Origin: Plasmopara viticola | Taxonomy: Eukaryota; Oomycota; Peronosporomycetes; Peronosporales; Peronosporaceae | Direction of reading: 5' to 3' | Assembly: GCA_001695595.3 (NCBI GenBank) | Contig: MBPM02000002.1 | Coordinates: 1,240,001 to 1,304,000 of the forward strand | DNA length: 64,000 bases | In this document: piece by piece, positions 12,961 through 22,961 of the stretch | Layout of the letters: every line of letters starts with the position of its first letter | Numbering within the stretch: the stretch's first letter is position 1 | Translations under genes and position numbers: made by a program | Notes under the pieces: model-generated | Told to the model about the DNA's origin: nothing | Seen by the model: the letters and a program-made list of their open reading frames with translations, nothing else | The model's database searches: none

Positions 12961-13284
12961 CTATTTGGGGCGCAAGTCCTCAATAGCTCGGCGTATTTCC
13001 TCGTCTCGCTTCTTCTTTTGTGACTCAAGTCGCTTGGCCAAGTCGGGCACGTCAAAAAGATTCTTGACCCTTTGCGGTACAGAGTCAATAATGCCAGTGC
13101 CAAAGAGACCCCATTTGCGGTTAAAATCGTCTGACAATTCTGGGTGCGTCATCCGGATGGTGGCATCAGCAAACTCTTGTGGATGCTGAAAACGGAAGTA
13201 CGTCAACATTGAAACGGCGGCCGCAGTTATGCCTGTAGCCGCTGACAAACCGATAGCTGCAAAATTGATCTGCGAACGACCCAT
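12961..13284 (-). CDS. Small single-pass membrane protein, unknown function
   Basis: 107-residue intronless frame. Residues about 8-28 form one hydrophobic helix rich in Ala/Gly (IGLSAATGITAAAVSMLTYF). A soluble region follows with FRKWGLFGTGIIDSVPQR-like aromatic/Gly content and a basic C-terminal helix with KKKRDEEIRRAIEDL. The short N-terminus plus one helix suggests a mitochondrial or ER membrane peptide, but no family was recognised. It lies tail-to-tail with eL15, about 190 bp from its stop. Length, clean frame and codon use argue for a real gene. Confidence 0.7.
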   Translation of the reverse strand: MGRSQINFAAIGLSAATGITAAAVSMLTYFRFQHPQEFADATIRMTHPELSDDFNRKWGLFGTGIIDSVPQRVKNLFDVPDLAKRLESQKKKRDEEIRRAIEDLRPK

Positions 13285-15599
13285 GCGGAAGCTTTATAAT
13301 TGTATGTGTCTCCCTTCGACAAAATTAACTAAAATTATACATCCTGGCAAAATGTAAGAAGATTACGCCTTACCCCTCATAATTCGAACAATAAATTCAG
13401 CTAAAAAGAAAAAGAATATGTTACACAACTCAGTTCATTATTGAATGCTCCTCACGGAACTTCCTGTCGAATACTAAGATATTAGGGCTGTATCATCTCA
13501 GCTCTTTTTTGAATCTTATGACGATTGCGATTACTACCGCCGCATGAACCACAATCGTACCTGTTTGTCTTGGGTACTTTAAGTAGAAGTGTAGCAACTT
13601 CAGTTTCATTTCGTCGTTTTGATTTTGGTCGTCTGCTCTTTGAGTAATAATTGGCCACAGCACAATCTTCCGACAAGATTCAGTCGAAAAGTTGGCGGTG
13701 TATAGTCTAGTCCAAGTCCAGCGCTGTATGCCAGTGTAAGTAAATTCGCTTTCCATGTTAAGTCAAGAAACTGCTGGCTTCGTCTCAATGTTTGCTGAAG
13801 TGTAGGCAAAAAATTGCGTGTACACCCAAAGCTCTAACATTCGCATGCTCATCTTCGGCAACGATTTTCAATAATAAAACGGATTTTACTCTCCTAAACC
13901 GCCATGATGCAGTGTTGTTCTCACGATGGATGATTCTTTTATCATCAACAAGTCATCGAATGAGTTCCAAGCAGTTTCAATTCTTTTGTAAGATCTCGAA
14001 ATGGAAATCATACTCAACAAACTTGTTGCCCACTTCGCCCACACGTATCGTTTTGTCTCCGAAGACAATCGATCACAGATAGTCTTCTTGCGTCGTGTTG
14101 ATCGATGTAACGTCAATGTTACGTATTGAAACCATGGATCGTACAAACACACCCATTCCTCTTTGCCGCTTTCGGCCAATTATACAAGCGCTCGTTAGTT
14201 TTCCTTGGCGTTTCAGCTAAAAATATAATTAAATGCCGTCACTGAATACGCATTCGCTAATTTTCACGCAGCAAAATTTTTTTCTCGATGATTTTTATCA
14301 AATGACGAAAGCAAAAAAAATGTGGAATGCTAGACCAAGTTGCCTCCATGGTAAGAAAAAGGCCTTCGTCTCAGTCAAAGATAACGAAAGCTGGTCGCAA
14401 GGAAAAATGTCGAAAAGAAATTGATCTATCTCGCTTAAGCTTCTCCAGATGCCAGAGCGATGAACTACGTCTTTGCCGTTCTTAGATCAAGCAACTTAAA
14501 GGGTTCCACAAATCGCAGCCTCCTGATAACCTCCAACGACATTGAGTCTACGCTTTGCGTATTGAGGGAACGGCAGCAGACCTTTGCGATGGAATATGAC
14601 CAAACGATTAAACACACCGTTATGAGCCTAGATGACCGACTTGTTAGAGGTTTTCAGTGTATGACGGTATCAGTTGATACCGCTCCTCATCATCATAAAC
14701 AAAAATTCATCAGAAGCCTTTTTTGTGCCATGGCACAACTTTTATATGATGCGTCTAAGCTTAGTTCATTGGCTTTCATCTCAATTTGCTAAGCTAGAAA
14801 CAATCTTCTGTGGGCATTGAACATGTTTAAGACTTTATGCTGCGGGACCAAACAACCAGATGTCTAACGTCATTGAGCATCTCGGGTTAATGCATCTACA
14901 CCTGTTATCAAGCTAACCTTTGAGTTAATCTTGGGGGAGGTTTTTAAGGCTGCGATGATCGCAAACTGTGCAACAAACGGGCAAGCATTCTTATGCGCCT
15001 ACAACTTATACAACAAAAATCGCTACTAAGATCTTTGCGTAGTCTGTGAATCGCCACATGTCACGAGTTGCAGTAATGATGTTCATGGAGGCATGAGTAC
15101 GAACGTTGCATTCGCATAGTGTTTTCAGCCTCATTTCGATCTTCCATGCTAGCTTTAGGTAATGTAAAATTGAGCTTTAAAGCACATTGCAAGAATTTGA
15201 AGCGTCAGATGCATCCAATTTCTAGACTTTTTGGGTATTTAAGTGTGACTCAGAAAGTTATTGCTGGCATTCTTCCGCGTTTTTGTACTAGCTTATACAG
15301 CGTTTTCTTTCTTCCCTGTCCTAAATGCATTGCTTATTAGACCTGATTTACCGTATGAGGGCACGAAACGGAAATATTGGACGAATGTGTATCAACACAC
15401 ATCGTGCGTTGCTTTGGTAGACATGGCTTTCATCAGCAATAATTAAAAATGATCACCACTTCGAAAACCACATTATTTTGTTTGCTGCATCGACCATACC
15501 GTATTTTACTGTGCAAACTACGATGGGGGTAATTTTCTTATTTATTTCTTCGATTGGGTTTATCTCCCTACTTTTGTTATTGTTTTTGAAAAGAGAAAT
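13285..15599. other. No intact gene; decayed coding traces on both strands
   Basis: On the minus strand at about 14180-13600, protein-like segments appear in alternating frames: YDPWFQYVTLT, then INTTQEDYL, a TGA, SIVFGDKTIRVGEVGNKF and KIETAWNSFDDLL, then LQQTLRRSQQFLDLTWKAN. These read like one gene broken by stops and shifts. On the plus strand at about 14340-14640, a basic segment (KAGRKEKCRKEIDLSRLS) and CVLRERQQTFAMEYDQ sit in different frames. Neither trace could be assigned to a family. From 14800 to 15600 nothing was recognised. Confidence 0.4.
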
Positions 15600-15610
15600 T
15601 TCCTTACATG
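15600..15610. repeat. Target-site duplication, left copy
   Basis: TTCCTTACATG, identical to 16758-16768 on the other side of the LINE. It adjoins the element's ATTAC tail, as expected for the 3' side of a minus-strand insertion. Confidence 0.85.
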
Positions 15611-16757
15611 TAATGTAATGTATTACGTTATCGCGTTGCCAAGGTATGCACGTGCTAGGCTCAGTCTGGCTAGTCCACGGCATAGAGTGGTGTCCGCATA
15701 CGTCGAGTCTCGTTCGGCGGGCAGTGCATCCAGCACCGAGGTCAAATGGGTCTTCCATTTCTTTCGGTCTTGTGCAAGGGTACGTACCACTTCGAGGTCT
15801 TGTGCTGTCCGGAGTCGAAAGCCGGAGCCGCGGGAAACAAGGTTGTGGTCGAGTGTCGAGGGGAGCGTGGTGCGGGGACGTCCGCGCCATTTTGCTGCGG
15901 TGGAGAAGAAGTAGGCACGCATCTGGAGGTTAGCTGGAATGTCGGGATAGCGGCGAAGTACATGGCCAAACAGGCGCCAGCGAGCTTGTGTCAGTCGTAG
16001 TCTCAGCGGCCGCTCATCACAGAGGTCGTAGAGTCTTGCATTCGAAATGGGTCGGGGGTAGCGATAGCCAAGAGCGTAGCGAAGCTGGCGGCGATGGAAA
16101 CTCTCGAGGCCGTGGAGCTCTGACTTGGTAAGAGCCCAGTTGTACAGCAGAATTGGTAGAACGTAGGTGTTGTACAATCGAATGCGTGTCTTGGGTGAGA
16201 TGAACGTGGGGCGGAGCCAGACGGACCAGAGGCGGTGGAGCGCGAGGGTGGCCAGGGACTTGCGTCGGGATAGATCTTTAATATCGCCGAGGAGTGTTCC
16301 GAGCTTCTTAGTGTGGTGCCAGGTTTCTTCTCGGGATCGGGCGTGTCGAGTGGCGCCCGACGGGTTGCAGTGGCGGCGGATTTCGGTGACTTCGGTCTTG
16401 GCTTCGTTTTTTTTTTTTTCAGGGTTAGAAGGAAGTCATCAATGCGGTGCTCACCTCTATCGTAGATCTTGGTTTCGCGGAGGCCAAGGATATCGACGCG
16501 GTAGCGCCGGAGATCTTCGGGGAGTGTTACGTGCTTCTTGCGCTTCGAACCTAGAGAATTCACATTAAAGGAGCCAATCCGGATGCGGTTGGCGCGATTA
16601 AGGGCGTGGAAGGGGGTTTGGCCTGGTGCTGGAGACTGTCGCGTCGAGGGTGATACTCGTTAGAGACCTGCAGATGCCCGAGAGCACCTGCCCGAAGCGC
16701 GCGAGCATTAAGCCCCCGCGCTTGGAAGGAGGGCGTCACCCCAACCTTTTCCGAAAA
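15611..16757 (-). mobile_element. Internally deleted non-LTR retrotransposon (LINE)
   Basis: On the minus strand the 5' end near 16757 starts with a leader (EKVGVTPSFQARGLNARAL reading). It continues into the start of an AP-endonuclease-like region (KKHVTLPEDLRRYRVDILGL, then ETKIYDRGEHRIDDFLL). The sequence then jumps at an A-run (T13 on the plus strand, about 16407-16419) straight to the C-terminal end of a LINE ORF: RIRLYNTYVLPILLYN, ALTKSELHGLESFHRRQLR, LRLTQARWRLFGHVLRR. Most of the endonuclease and all reverse-transcriptase catalytic motifs are missing. The 3' end is a short ATTAC-type tail at 15611-15625. A perfect 11-bp duplication, TTCCTTACATG, flanks it (15600-15610 and 16758-16768), the mark of target-primed insertion. 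Confidence 0.88.
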
Positions 16758-16768
16758 TTCCTTACATG
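16758..16768. repeat. Target-site duplication, right copy
   Basis: TTCCTTACATG, identical to 15600-15610. It lies 82 bp upstream of the PP2C start codon at 16851, so the LINE sits inside the probable promoter of that gene. Confidence 0.85.
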
Positions 16769-16850
16769 ATATCAAAAAAGATCATTTTTAAACAAATCAA
16801 AAAGAGGGCAAGAAGAAAAGTCTTTCTAAGCATTATCTATAAAATTAATC

Positions 16851-18163
16851 ATGACAACCGAAAAGTTTAGTTGCTGCCGATGCGTGAGCATTTGCGAGGA
16901 AATGGTAAGGACGCGTTTGCACGCAATAAGACAATACTGCGTTACATGGACTCATATAAGTAGTAGAATGCTGAGCATCGAAAGACGATGGAAGACACAC
17001 TTCGCGTAGTTGACAAGTACCTGCAGCATGGCAAGAACGGCTTCTTCGCCATATATGACGGACATGGAGGTACATTCATAAGGCATCTAATTAGTTTACA
17101 CTGTATCTTCTTACACATGACAAAGCTGCAAAAAATCAATCATTTAACTAATATGCATGTCCAGGCCGTTCCGTGTCGACGTACCTACAACGTGTGCTAC
17201 ATGAGAATATTGCCACGGAATTGCAGCGAGCGGGCGTCGATACTACAGTGGAAAAGTGTCTTGAGCGGTAAATATTATGACTGGTTTCCTGATTTAGAGA
17301 ATTAAAGGATTTATGAATCCTATTTGGTGTAAAGGAGCTTCTTGATCTCAGATCTGGAGTGCTGGCAATCATTTCCAGGGACAATTGGGGCCACGGCAGT
17401 GACTGCACTGCTTTTGGAAGAAAAAGGTGCTATGGTGCTTTACATCGCTAATGTTGGCGATAGGTGCGTTTGTAATGAAAGAGGGAGAAGGACGCATAAT
17501 TTATTAAACTGTCATTGATTGCAGCCGTGCCGTGATAAGTTGCAAACAGAAAGCAGTACGATTATCAAAGGTGAAGGTCCTTGTATCCTATGCTCATTCT
17601 ACACTAGGAAAAATATTGTGAAAGACAAGCGCATCCTTTTATGTACAGGACCATAAAGCAAGTGATACAAGCGAAATGAATCGTATTGTTCAGCAAGGCG
17701 GCTTCGTCATGCAAGATCGAGTGTCGGGTGTGCTTGCAGTCTCCCGGTATAATTTTTGATTGATTTTGCGTTACAATTATGTAAGTGCAACCATTTTATC
17801 TGATCACAACTGATTGTAGGAGCTTTGGGGACAGGGATCTTAAGCAATTCGTTGTCGCGAGACCGCACATTAGCACGACACGGTGAAGATTCAACAACAT
17901 TAGCGTAATTTGTCATTGTCTTTTAAGGTCTGACATTTCACTGGATTGCCGGTAACACTTTTAGATTGGAGCCAGCTACAGACTATCGATTTCTTGTCCT
18001 GGGCTGCGACGGCGTCTGGGATGTTTTAAGTGACCAAGAGGTTGTAGACTTGGTAGAATCAATCTCGGTTGCCCAGCGGCCTCGCGCAGCACAATATGTT
18101 GTGCAGGAGGCTTTATCACGAGGAAGTAGTGACAATGTCACTGCCATCGTGGTGTTTCTGTGA
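16851..18163 (+). CDS. PP2C-family Ser/Thr protein phosphatase
   Basis: Mn/Mg-dependent protein phosphatase of 264 aa. Eight exons join in frame: 16851-16904, 16967-17069, 17165-17267, 17335-17463, 17525-17570, 17649-17746, 17820-17882 and 17965-18163, with introns of 61-95 nt that all start GT and end AG. The PP2C motifs appear in order: RKTMED with acidic metal ligands, [62 protein letters not shown] and the terminal [11 protein letters not shown]. All metal-binding Asp residues are kept, so it should be active. It is close to a minimal catalytic core with no targeting or membrane segment, suggesting a cytosolic or nuclear role. A LINE inserted just upstream may affect its promoter. Confidence 0.92.
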
Positions 18164-18277
18164 CTTGTACATTTGCGATGCTTATCGTAAGTTTGGTTTG
18201 AACTGTTTGTTAGATGGTGTTTTTGAACCGTCGCCGTGTCCCTTGTATTGTAAATTCTGAAAAGGAAGATACAAAGT

Positions 18278-19398
18278 ATGATTTCGTTGACCTGGGCAGA
18301 GTGCGGCTGTATTCTTAAGCAGGTAAATTAAAGTCGATAGTAAGCTAATGATTCTTGTATAATACTGATCTACTCTTCTAGCTCCAAACTGCTGCATTTG
18401 CTGTCTATGCTGAAGTGAGCCAAACTTTTCAGTCCGATACAAAATCAGCGTTGCATGGTCTGTTATTGAAGATTCTTGCATGTCTTCAAAAATTTCGCCA
18501 GACAATTTGTATCCAATTTCTTCTTAATGACCATAAAATAACGAGTCAACTCGAGCATTGCAGCATTAAAGGTTTTTTTACCGAACGCCAGATCGATCAA
18601 ATTAAAAAACTGCTTGCGGTCACGCAAGCCTCTACACAAACCACAATACCTACTATCAAATGCGTCCAGCAGATGTGCTTTGAATACAATCAAAATGAGC
18701 TTGCTACAGTGGCTCACGTCAACGACATTTTGACATGTCATGATCTGCCACAACTTGACGCTGTCAATAAGCAGCGTTTACGAGTGCTGGTGACGAAATT
18801 GCGACAGAGAGAACAACAGCTGTCATTTCATCGAGAGCTCTTAAAAGCCCAGCAAGAATTTCTGAGAAGTGATTCCAACTATTCAGCAGAGAACTTCGCA
18901 TACGGCAGTACACCATTTACAACGTGGTTGACTCTCTTCACTCAAAAAGCAGTGACGGAAAAACTTGCGTATGGATCAAGACAGGCGACATTAATGGTAT
19001 TCGGCGCGTCGTCAGGATCTCTCGTCTTCTTCGCAGCTCTCGTGCTTGGTTTAAGATCTATAGGTGTCGAGATTTTGAGGTTCCTTTATGACGTAGCGGA
19101 GCAACTTCGTACAGAATTACAAATTTCTCAGGACAGTTGCTGCTTCAAGTGTGCTGACATGGTCACTGTGTCGATGCACAACGTGTCAATCCTACTGCTC
19201 ACGTCACAATGCTGGGATGCAGCATTATATCAGGTGGTCCAGCACAAACTCGAGCTTGAACTGCAATCAGGAACGCTGGTCATTGATTATAAGAATGCGT
19301 TGCAGACCTCGCCTCATTTCCGTTTGATCCACAAGGTAAGCAGCCAGCGCGTGTCCTGGAACAGTTCGCAGACTTTCTTCATCTTTGAGCGTAAATGA
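18278..19398 (+). CDS. Putative SAM-dependent methyltransferase
   Basis: Two exons, 18278-18322 and 18382-19398, joined across a 59-nt intron (GTAAAT...TTCTAG), give about 353 aa starting MISLTWAECG. Around residue 220 a hydrophobic strand and Gly-rich loop (LMVFGASSGSLVFFAALVLG) followed by a strand ending in an acidic residue (GVEIL) resembles motif I/II of class I methyltransferases. The sequence ends with a VSWNSSQTFFIFERK strand like the last strand of that fold. The N-terminal 180 residues are helical and Gln/Leu-rich. Substrate is unknown. The gene starts 115 bp after PP2C. The fold assignment rests on a weak motif only. Confidence 0.6.
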
Positions 19399-19519
19399 GC
19401 ACGTAGACATAAGTCTTTTATATAGCGTTATAGTATACTAGTAAAATTTAAGTATAATCTGGACGATTCAACTTCAATTTCCGTAACGCGCACGGGCGCG
19501 CACAGCCGGAGTGAAGGTC

Positions 19520-22423
19520 ATGACGCACGTAAGCTCATTCCAAGCACCCAAGACGGTACTTATCGTAGTGAACGTATTGCCGCTTGTGTTCGATCGCAAT
19601 GCGTCGTCTCCAAGCGGTTGGGCAGTCTCATGGGCCACTGGAGCCACCGCAATGCTGTACCGTACGCTTGTAAAGGATGCCGATAAATACTCGCCACTCT
19701 TTATTGGTTGTCCAGAAGTTTTTGTGGCGAAGAGCGAGGAGGAAGCACTTGAGAAGCAGCTGCTGGCGATGCGCTGCTTGCCCGTGTTTCTGGACCCGCC
19801 AGTGGCGCACCGCTACTTTCAGGGCTTTTGCAAGGGCGTGCTGTGGCCCATATTTCACAATGTTGTAGACGTTTATAACTCGGCCGAATTGCAATTGGAT
19901 GGGGATGAAGCAGCCATGAAGGAGAGAATGACGTGGCTTGGGACGAAAACAGAGGAAAGTAGCTGCAAGAGCGCGTGGTGTGATCCCGTGTCCTGGAACC
20001 CGGCTGCGCAAGATATGTGCTGGTCGGACTACTGCAGTGTAAATAGGTACGCAAACGAATGCTGACATATAAAAAACTGAGCGCTAAGCGATGCTTTTAT
20101 TTAGAACGTTTGCACGCCGCGTGGTGGAGAGCTATCACACGGGTGATCTGGTTTGGCTCCACGATTTCTACTTTCTAATGCTTCCGTCCTACTTGCTACG
20201 TCGATTGCGCTGTGCATTGGTGACCATGTATCTTCACGTGCCCTTTCCCTCAAGTGAAATATTTCGCTGTCTTGCAATGCGCACCGAAATTCTTCGCGCG
20301 ATGCTGTGCGCTGATCACATTGGATTTCTGGTCTTTGAGCATGCGAGACATTTCTTAACGAGCTGCAAGCGGTTGTTGGGTCTAGACTATAAGACCTGTT
20401 CGAATGGAATGCTAGTCGTTGAGTACAACGGACGCAAAATTCACATATCTTGCTCTCATGTAGAACCGGATGTGACGCATTTGCATGAAATGCTTGACCA
20501 AAACGTTGCTGCTGAAAATAGCGCTGCATTAGACTTTGCTGCTGACGTTAAAAAGGCCATCATGACTGGCAATGGATCCGATAAGCGCCGTATTGTTATC
20601 GGCTCTGTTGATCGATTGGAAGGTCTTACAGCTATTCCGCTTAAGCTGCGCGCATTCGACCGCTTTTTGATGACCTATCCAGAAATGCGTGGTTCTGTTG
20701 TGCTCGTGCAAATAGGTATCACTCTTGACTCAAGACCCAATGATTATCACCGCACGCGTGACAATGTCTTAAAGTTTGCACAGGAAATTAATCGCCGGTA
20801 TGCTCCACCTGGTGAAGTCGTCGTATACTTCAAAGAAAAGCGAAAGACGACGTGCGCTGAGCGTGTCATTCTATGGAGGATGTGTGACATATATCTTGAC
20901 GCTTGTGTTCGTGGAGGACTGTCATTGCTTCCGTTCGAGTACATCATTGCACAGCACCGTAATACTCTTAGCAGTAGGAGGAACTCTAGAGGGTGGAGTA
21001 GTCCTCGGAAAACTCAAGAAGTTGGCAGTAATTTTGGTATCATGATTGTGTCGGAATTCAGCGCATATAATAGAATATTGAGTGGCAGTTTGGCGATTAA
21101 CCCGTGGAAAACCGGCGATATGGTTGCTGCACTTGCTAGATCTTGTAGCATGAGCCAGTACGAAAAGCATAACAGGTTTTACATGAACTACAACTTTTTG
21201 ATTGGAAGGGTCGGCTCGATGCCGTGGGGTGAGCGCCTTTTATCCGATGTCGAATCTGTGACCGAGAAGACCGAGGATGCTGCGTCCGGTGAAGTGATGC
21301 AAGTTGGCTTCGGGTTTGATTTTCGTGTGATGCGCTTCGAGTCTGGTTTTGTGAGCTTAAATGTCGATGAATTGGTGAAGAAATGTGCTAAAAAATCACG
21401 TCGATTATTTATTTTTGACTATGGCGGGACCTTAAGTTCGACTGCAAGCATCTTAGATGAAGAGGGTGCACAGTTCTCACAATACAAAGGATGCGGCGAG
21501 CATTTGATGCAAAGCTTTGATGCTAACAACCGACACATAGAACATTGCACAGGTCAATTTGCCGCAAGATACATTGATGGCAAAGTACGAAAACCAATAT
21601 CTGACGAGACACGAGCTAATTTGCAGACACTATGCGCTGACCCGCGTAACATTGTATTTATATTTAGTAATACGCAACGGGAGGCACTAGAGATTCAATT
21701 TGGATCAATCTCAAATCTGAGTCTCGTCGCTGAGAACGGCTTATTTATCAAGATTAGCGGGCGAGCGAACTGGGAGTGCGTGTGTAGTGAAAATCAGCAA
21801 TCTTTTGACTGGAAAGACGACGTTAAGCGCGTGATGCAGGCATATGCGGCGCGAACGAACGGCTCGTTCCTTATCGAGAATACAGCATCCTTGTTATACG
21901 ACTACCGCAACAGCGATCAAGAATATGGAGAAATCCAGTCTTTGGAATTATGCGCCCAGCTCTCCAAGAGTGCTGCAGTGAGCAAAAAAAGTCGTGGACA
22001 TTGTAGACGTAATATCACGAAATTAACGTATCTTGTTATGTTGCATAGAGTGGACAAGTAACCATTTATCGTGCGAAAGGATTCGTGGAAGTGCGTCAAT
22101 TCGGAGTCAGCAAAGCCTTGGCTACTTCGTTGATATTAAAAGTGTTGAAGGAGAAGGTTGGAGTTCCCGAGTTTGCTTTCGTCGTTGGTGATGATGAAAC
22201 GGATGAGAATATGTTTCAAGGTTTGTCATTTGATTCTCTCCATTACAAGGTCCTCATTGTAAATATGCCGGGTTTATTTGCAGCCGTCCATACTTTTGCT
22301 GAGAGCGAGCCACAGCTAGAGCATGTTGTTACTTGTACTGTCGGAAAAAAACCAAGTAGCGCCAAATATTACGTGGTACTGTCTGCCTACAATTTCTTCA
22401 ATGAAATTTTGAAGCTATTGTAA
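19520..22423 (+). CDS. Trehalose-6-phosphate synthase/phosphatase-like fusion (class II-like), probably degenerate catalytically
   Basis: Three exons (19520-20046, 20105-21977, 22049-22423) join in frame to about 924 aa. The N-terminal half is a GT20 synthase domain (LVWLHDFYFLMLPSYLLRR, SVDRLEGLTAIPLKLRAF, LLPFEYIIAQ). The C-terminal half is a HAD trehalose-phosphatase domain ending in GDDETDENMF and TVGKKPSSAKYY. Key residues differ from active enzymes. SNRLP reads VNVLP (Val19). The donor-binding Lys after VDRL is Thr351, although Arg346 stays. The RDGMNL Asp is Gly446. The phosphatase DYDGT reads DYGGT, keeping nucleophile Asp614 but losing the acid/base Asp at 616. Class II plant TPS proteins show similar LP and LIPYEY features and are largely regulatory. 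Initiation at 19520 is the first in-frame ATG; a GTG lies upstream. Confidence 0.88.
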
Positions 22424-22447
22424 ACTAAATCTTGATTGCAGGATAAC

Positions 22448-22857
22448 ATGGCAGATATCCTCGTTGCTCTTCAAGCTATCGCTGCACGGGTACGAAAGCT
22501 ACGATGCGAATGCTGCTGCCTACTTCTATTGATTATTTGATAACTGATTTGTAGCTACGCCTATTAAACTCCCGAACGCATTCATTTAAGCAGTTGAGTG
22601 CCTATCGGCAACATTTTTTTGAGCAACGGTCGCTTGTTTCGACAGAACTATTGCAAACACTTAGCAGAGAGTTGCGATCGTCGTCCGTCTCCCCCTCCAT
22701 GTCATCGGGCCACGACACGAATGATATCGTCATACACGAAGCGGCTTCAATAAATTGGACTGCAGTTAGTGTAGCTGTCGTGGCAGGCTGCGTTATTGGC
22801 GCCTTTGCTGCCTCACAGCGCCATCGTGTCTTGCAGCAAATTCAACGTCGGCGTTAG
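22448..22857 (+). CDS. Small tail-anchored protein, unknown function
   Basis: Exons 22448-22489 and 22555-22857 (65-nt intron) give 114 aa beginning MADILVALQAIAARLRLLN. The body is helical with heptad-like Leu spacing and a Ser-rich linker. It is followed by one hydrophobic segment near the C-terminus (WTAVSVAVVAGCVIGAFAAS) and a short basic tail (QRHRVLQQIQRRR). That layout is typical of tail-anchored proteins of the ER, Golgi or mitochondria, including small SNARE-like factors, but no family motif was recognised. Its ATG is only 24 bp after the stop of the preceding gene, with a TTGATTGCAG acceptor-like string between, so transcripts may overlap. Confidence 0.7.
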
Positions 22858-22961
22858 GAATTAACAGTACCGATATAACATCATATAAGCATCCTTGTAC
22901 CAAATAGACGGTACATTAGCTATACCGTCTGGTAGAGACACTCGTCTACTCTTCTTGCACC

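Noticed and set aside
15618..16000. Plus-strand open frames over the LINE
   Set aside because: Shadows of the minus-strand LINE coding sequence, which has clear reverse-transcriptase C-terminal motifs.
19334..19370. Possible 36-nt intron near the end of the methyltransferase (GTAAGC...TCGCAG)
   Set aside because: It is far shorter than any other intron here (58-104 nt), a multiple of three, and read-through gives a conserved-looking VSWNSSQ strand.
22244..22290. Possible short intron in the third TPS-like exon
   Set aside because: It would be about 34 nt and would break the frame, while read-through reaches the conserved VGKKPSSAKYY segment.
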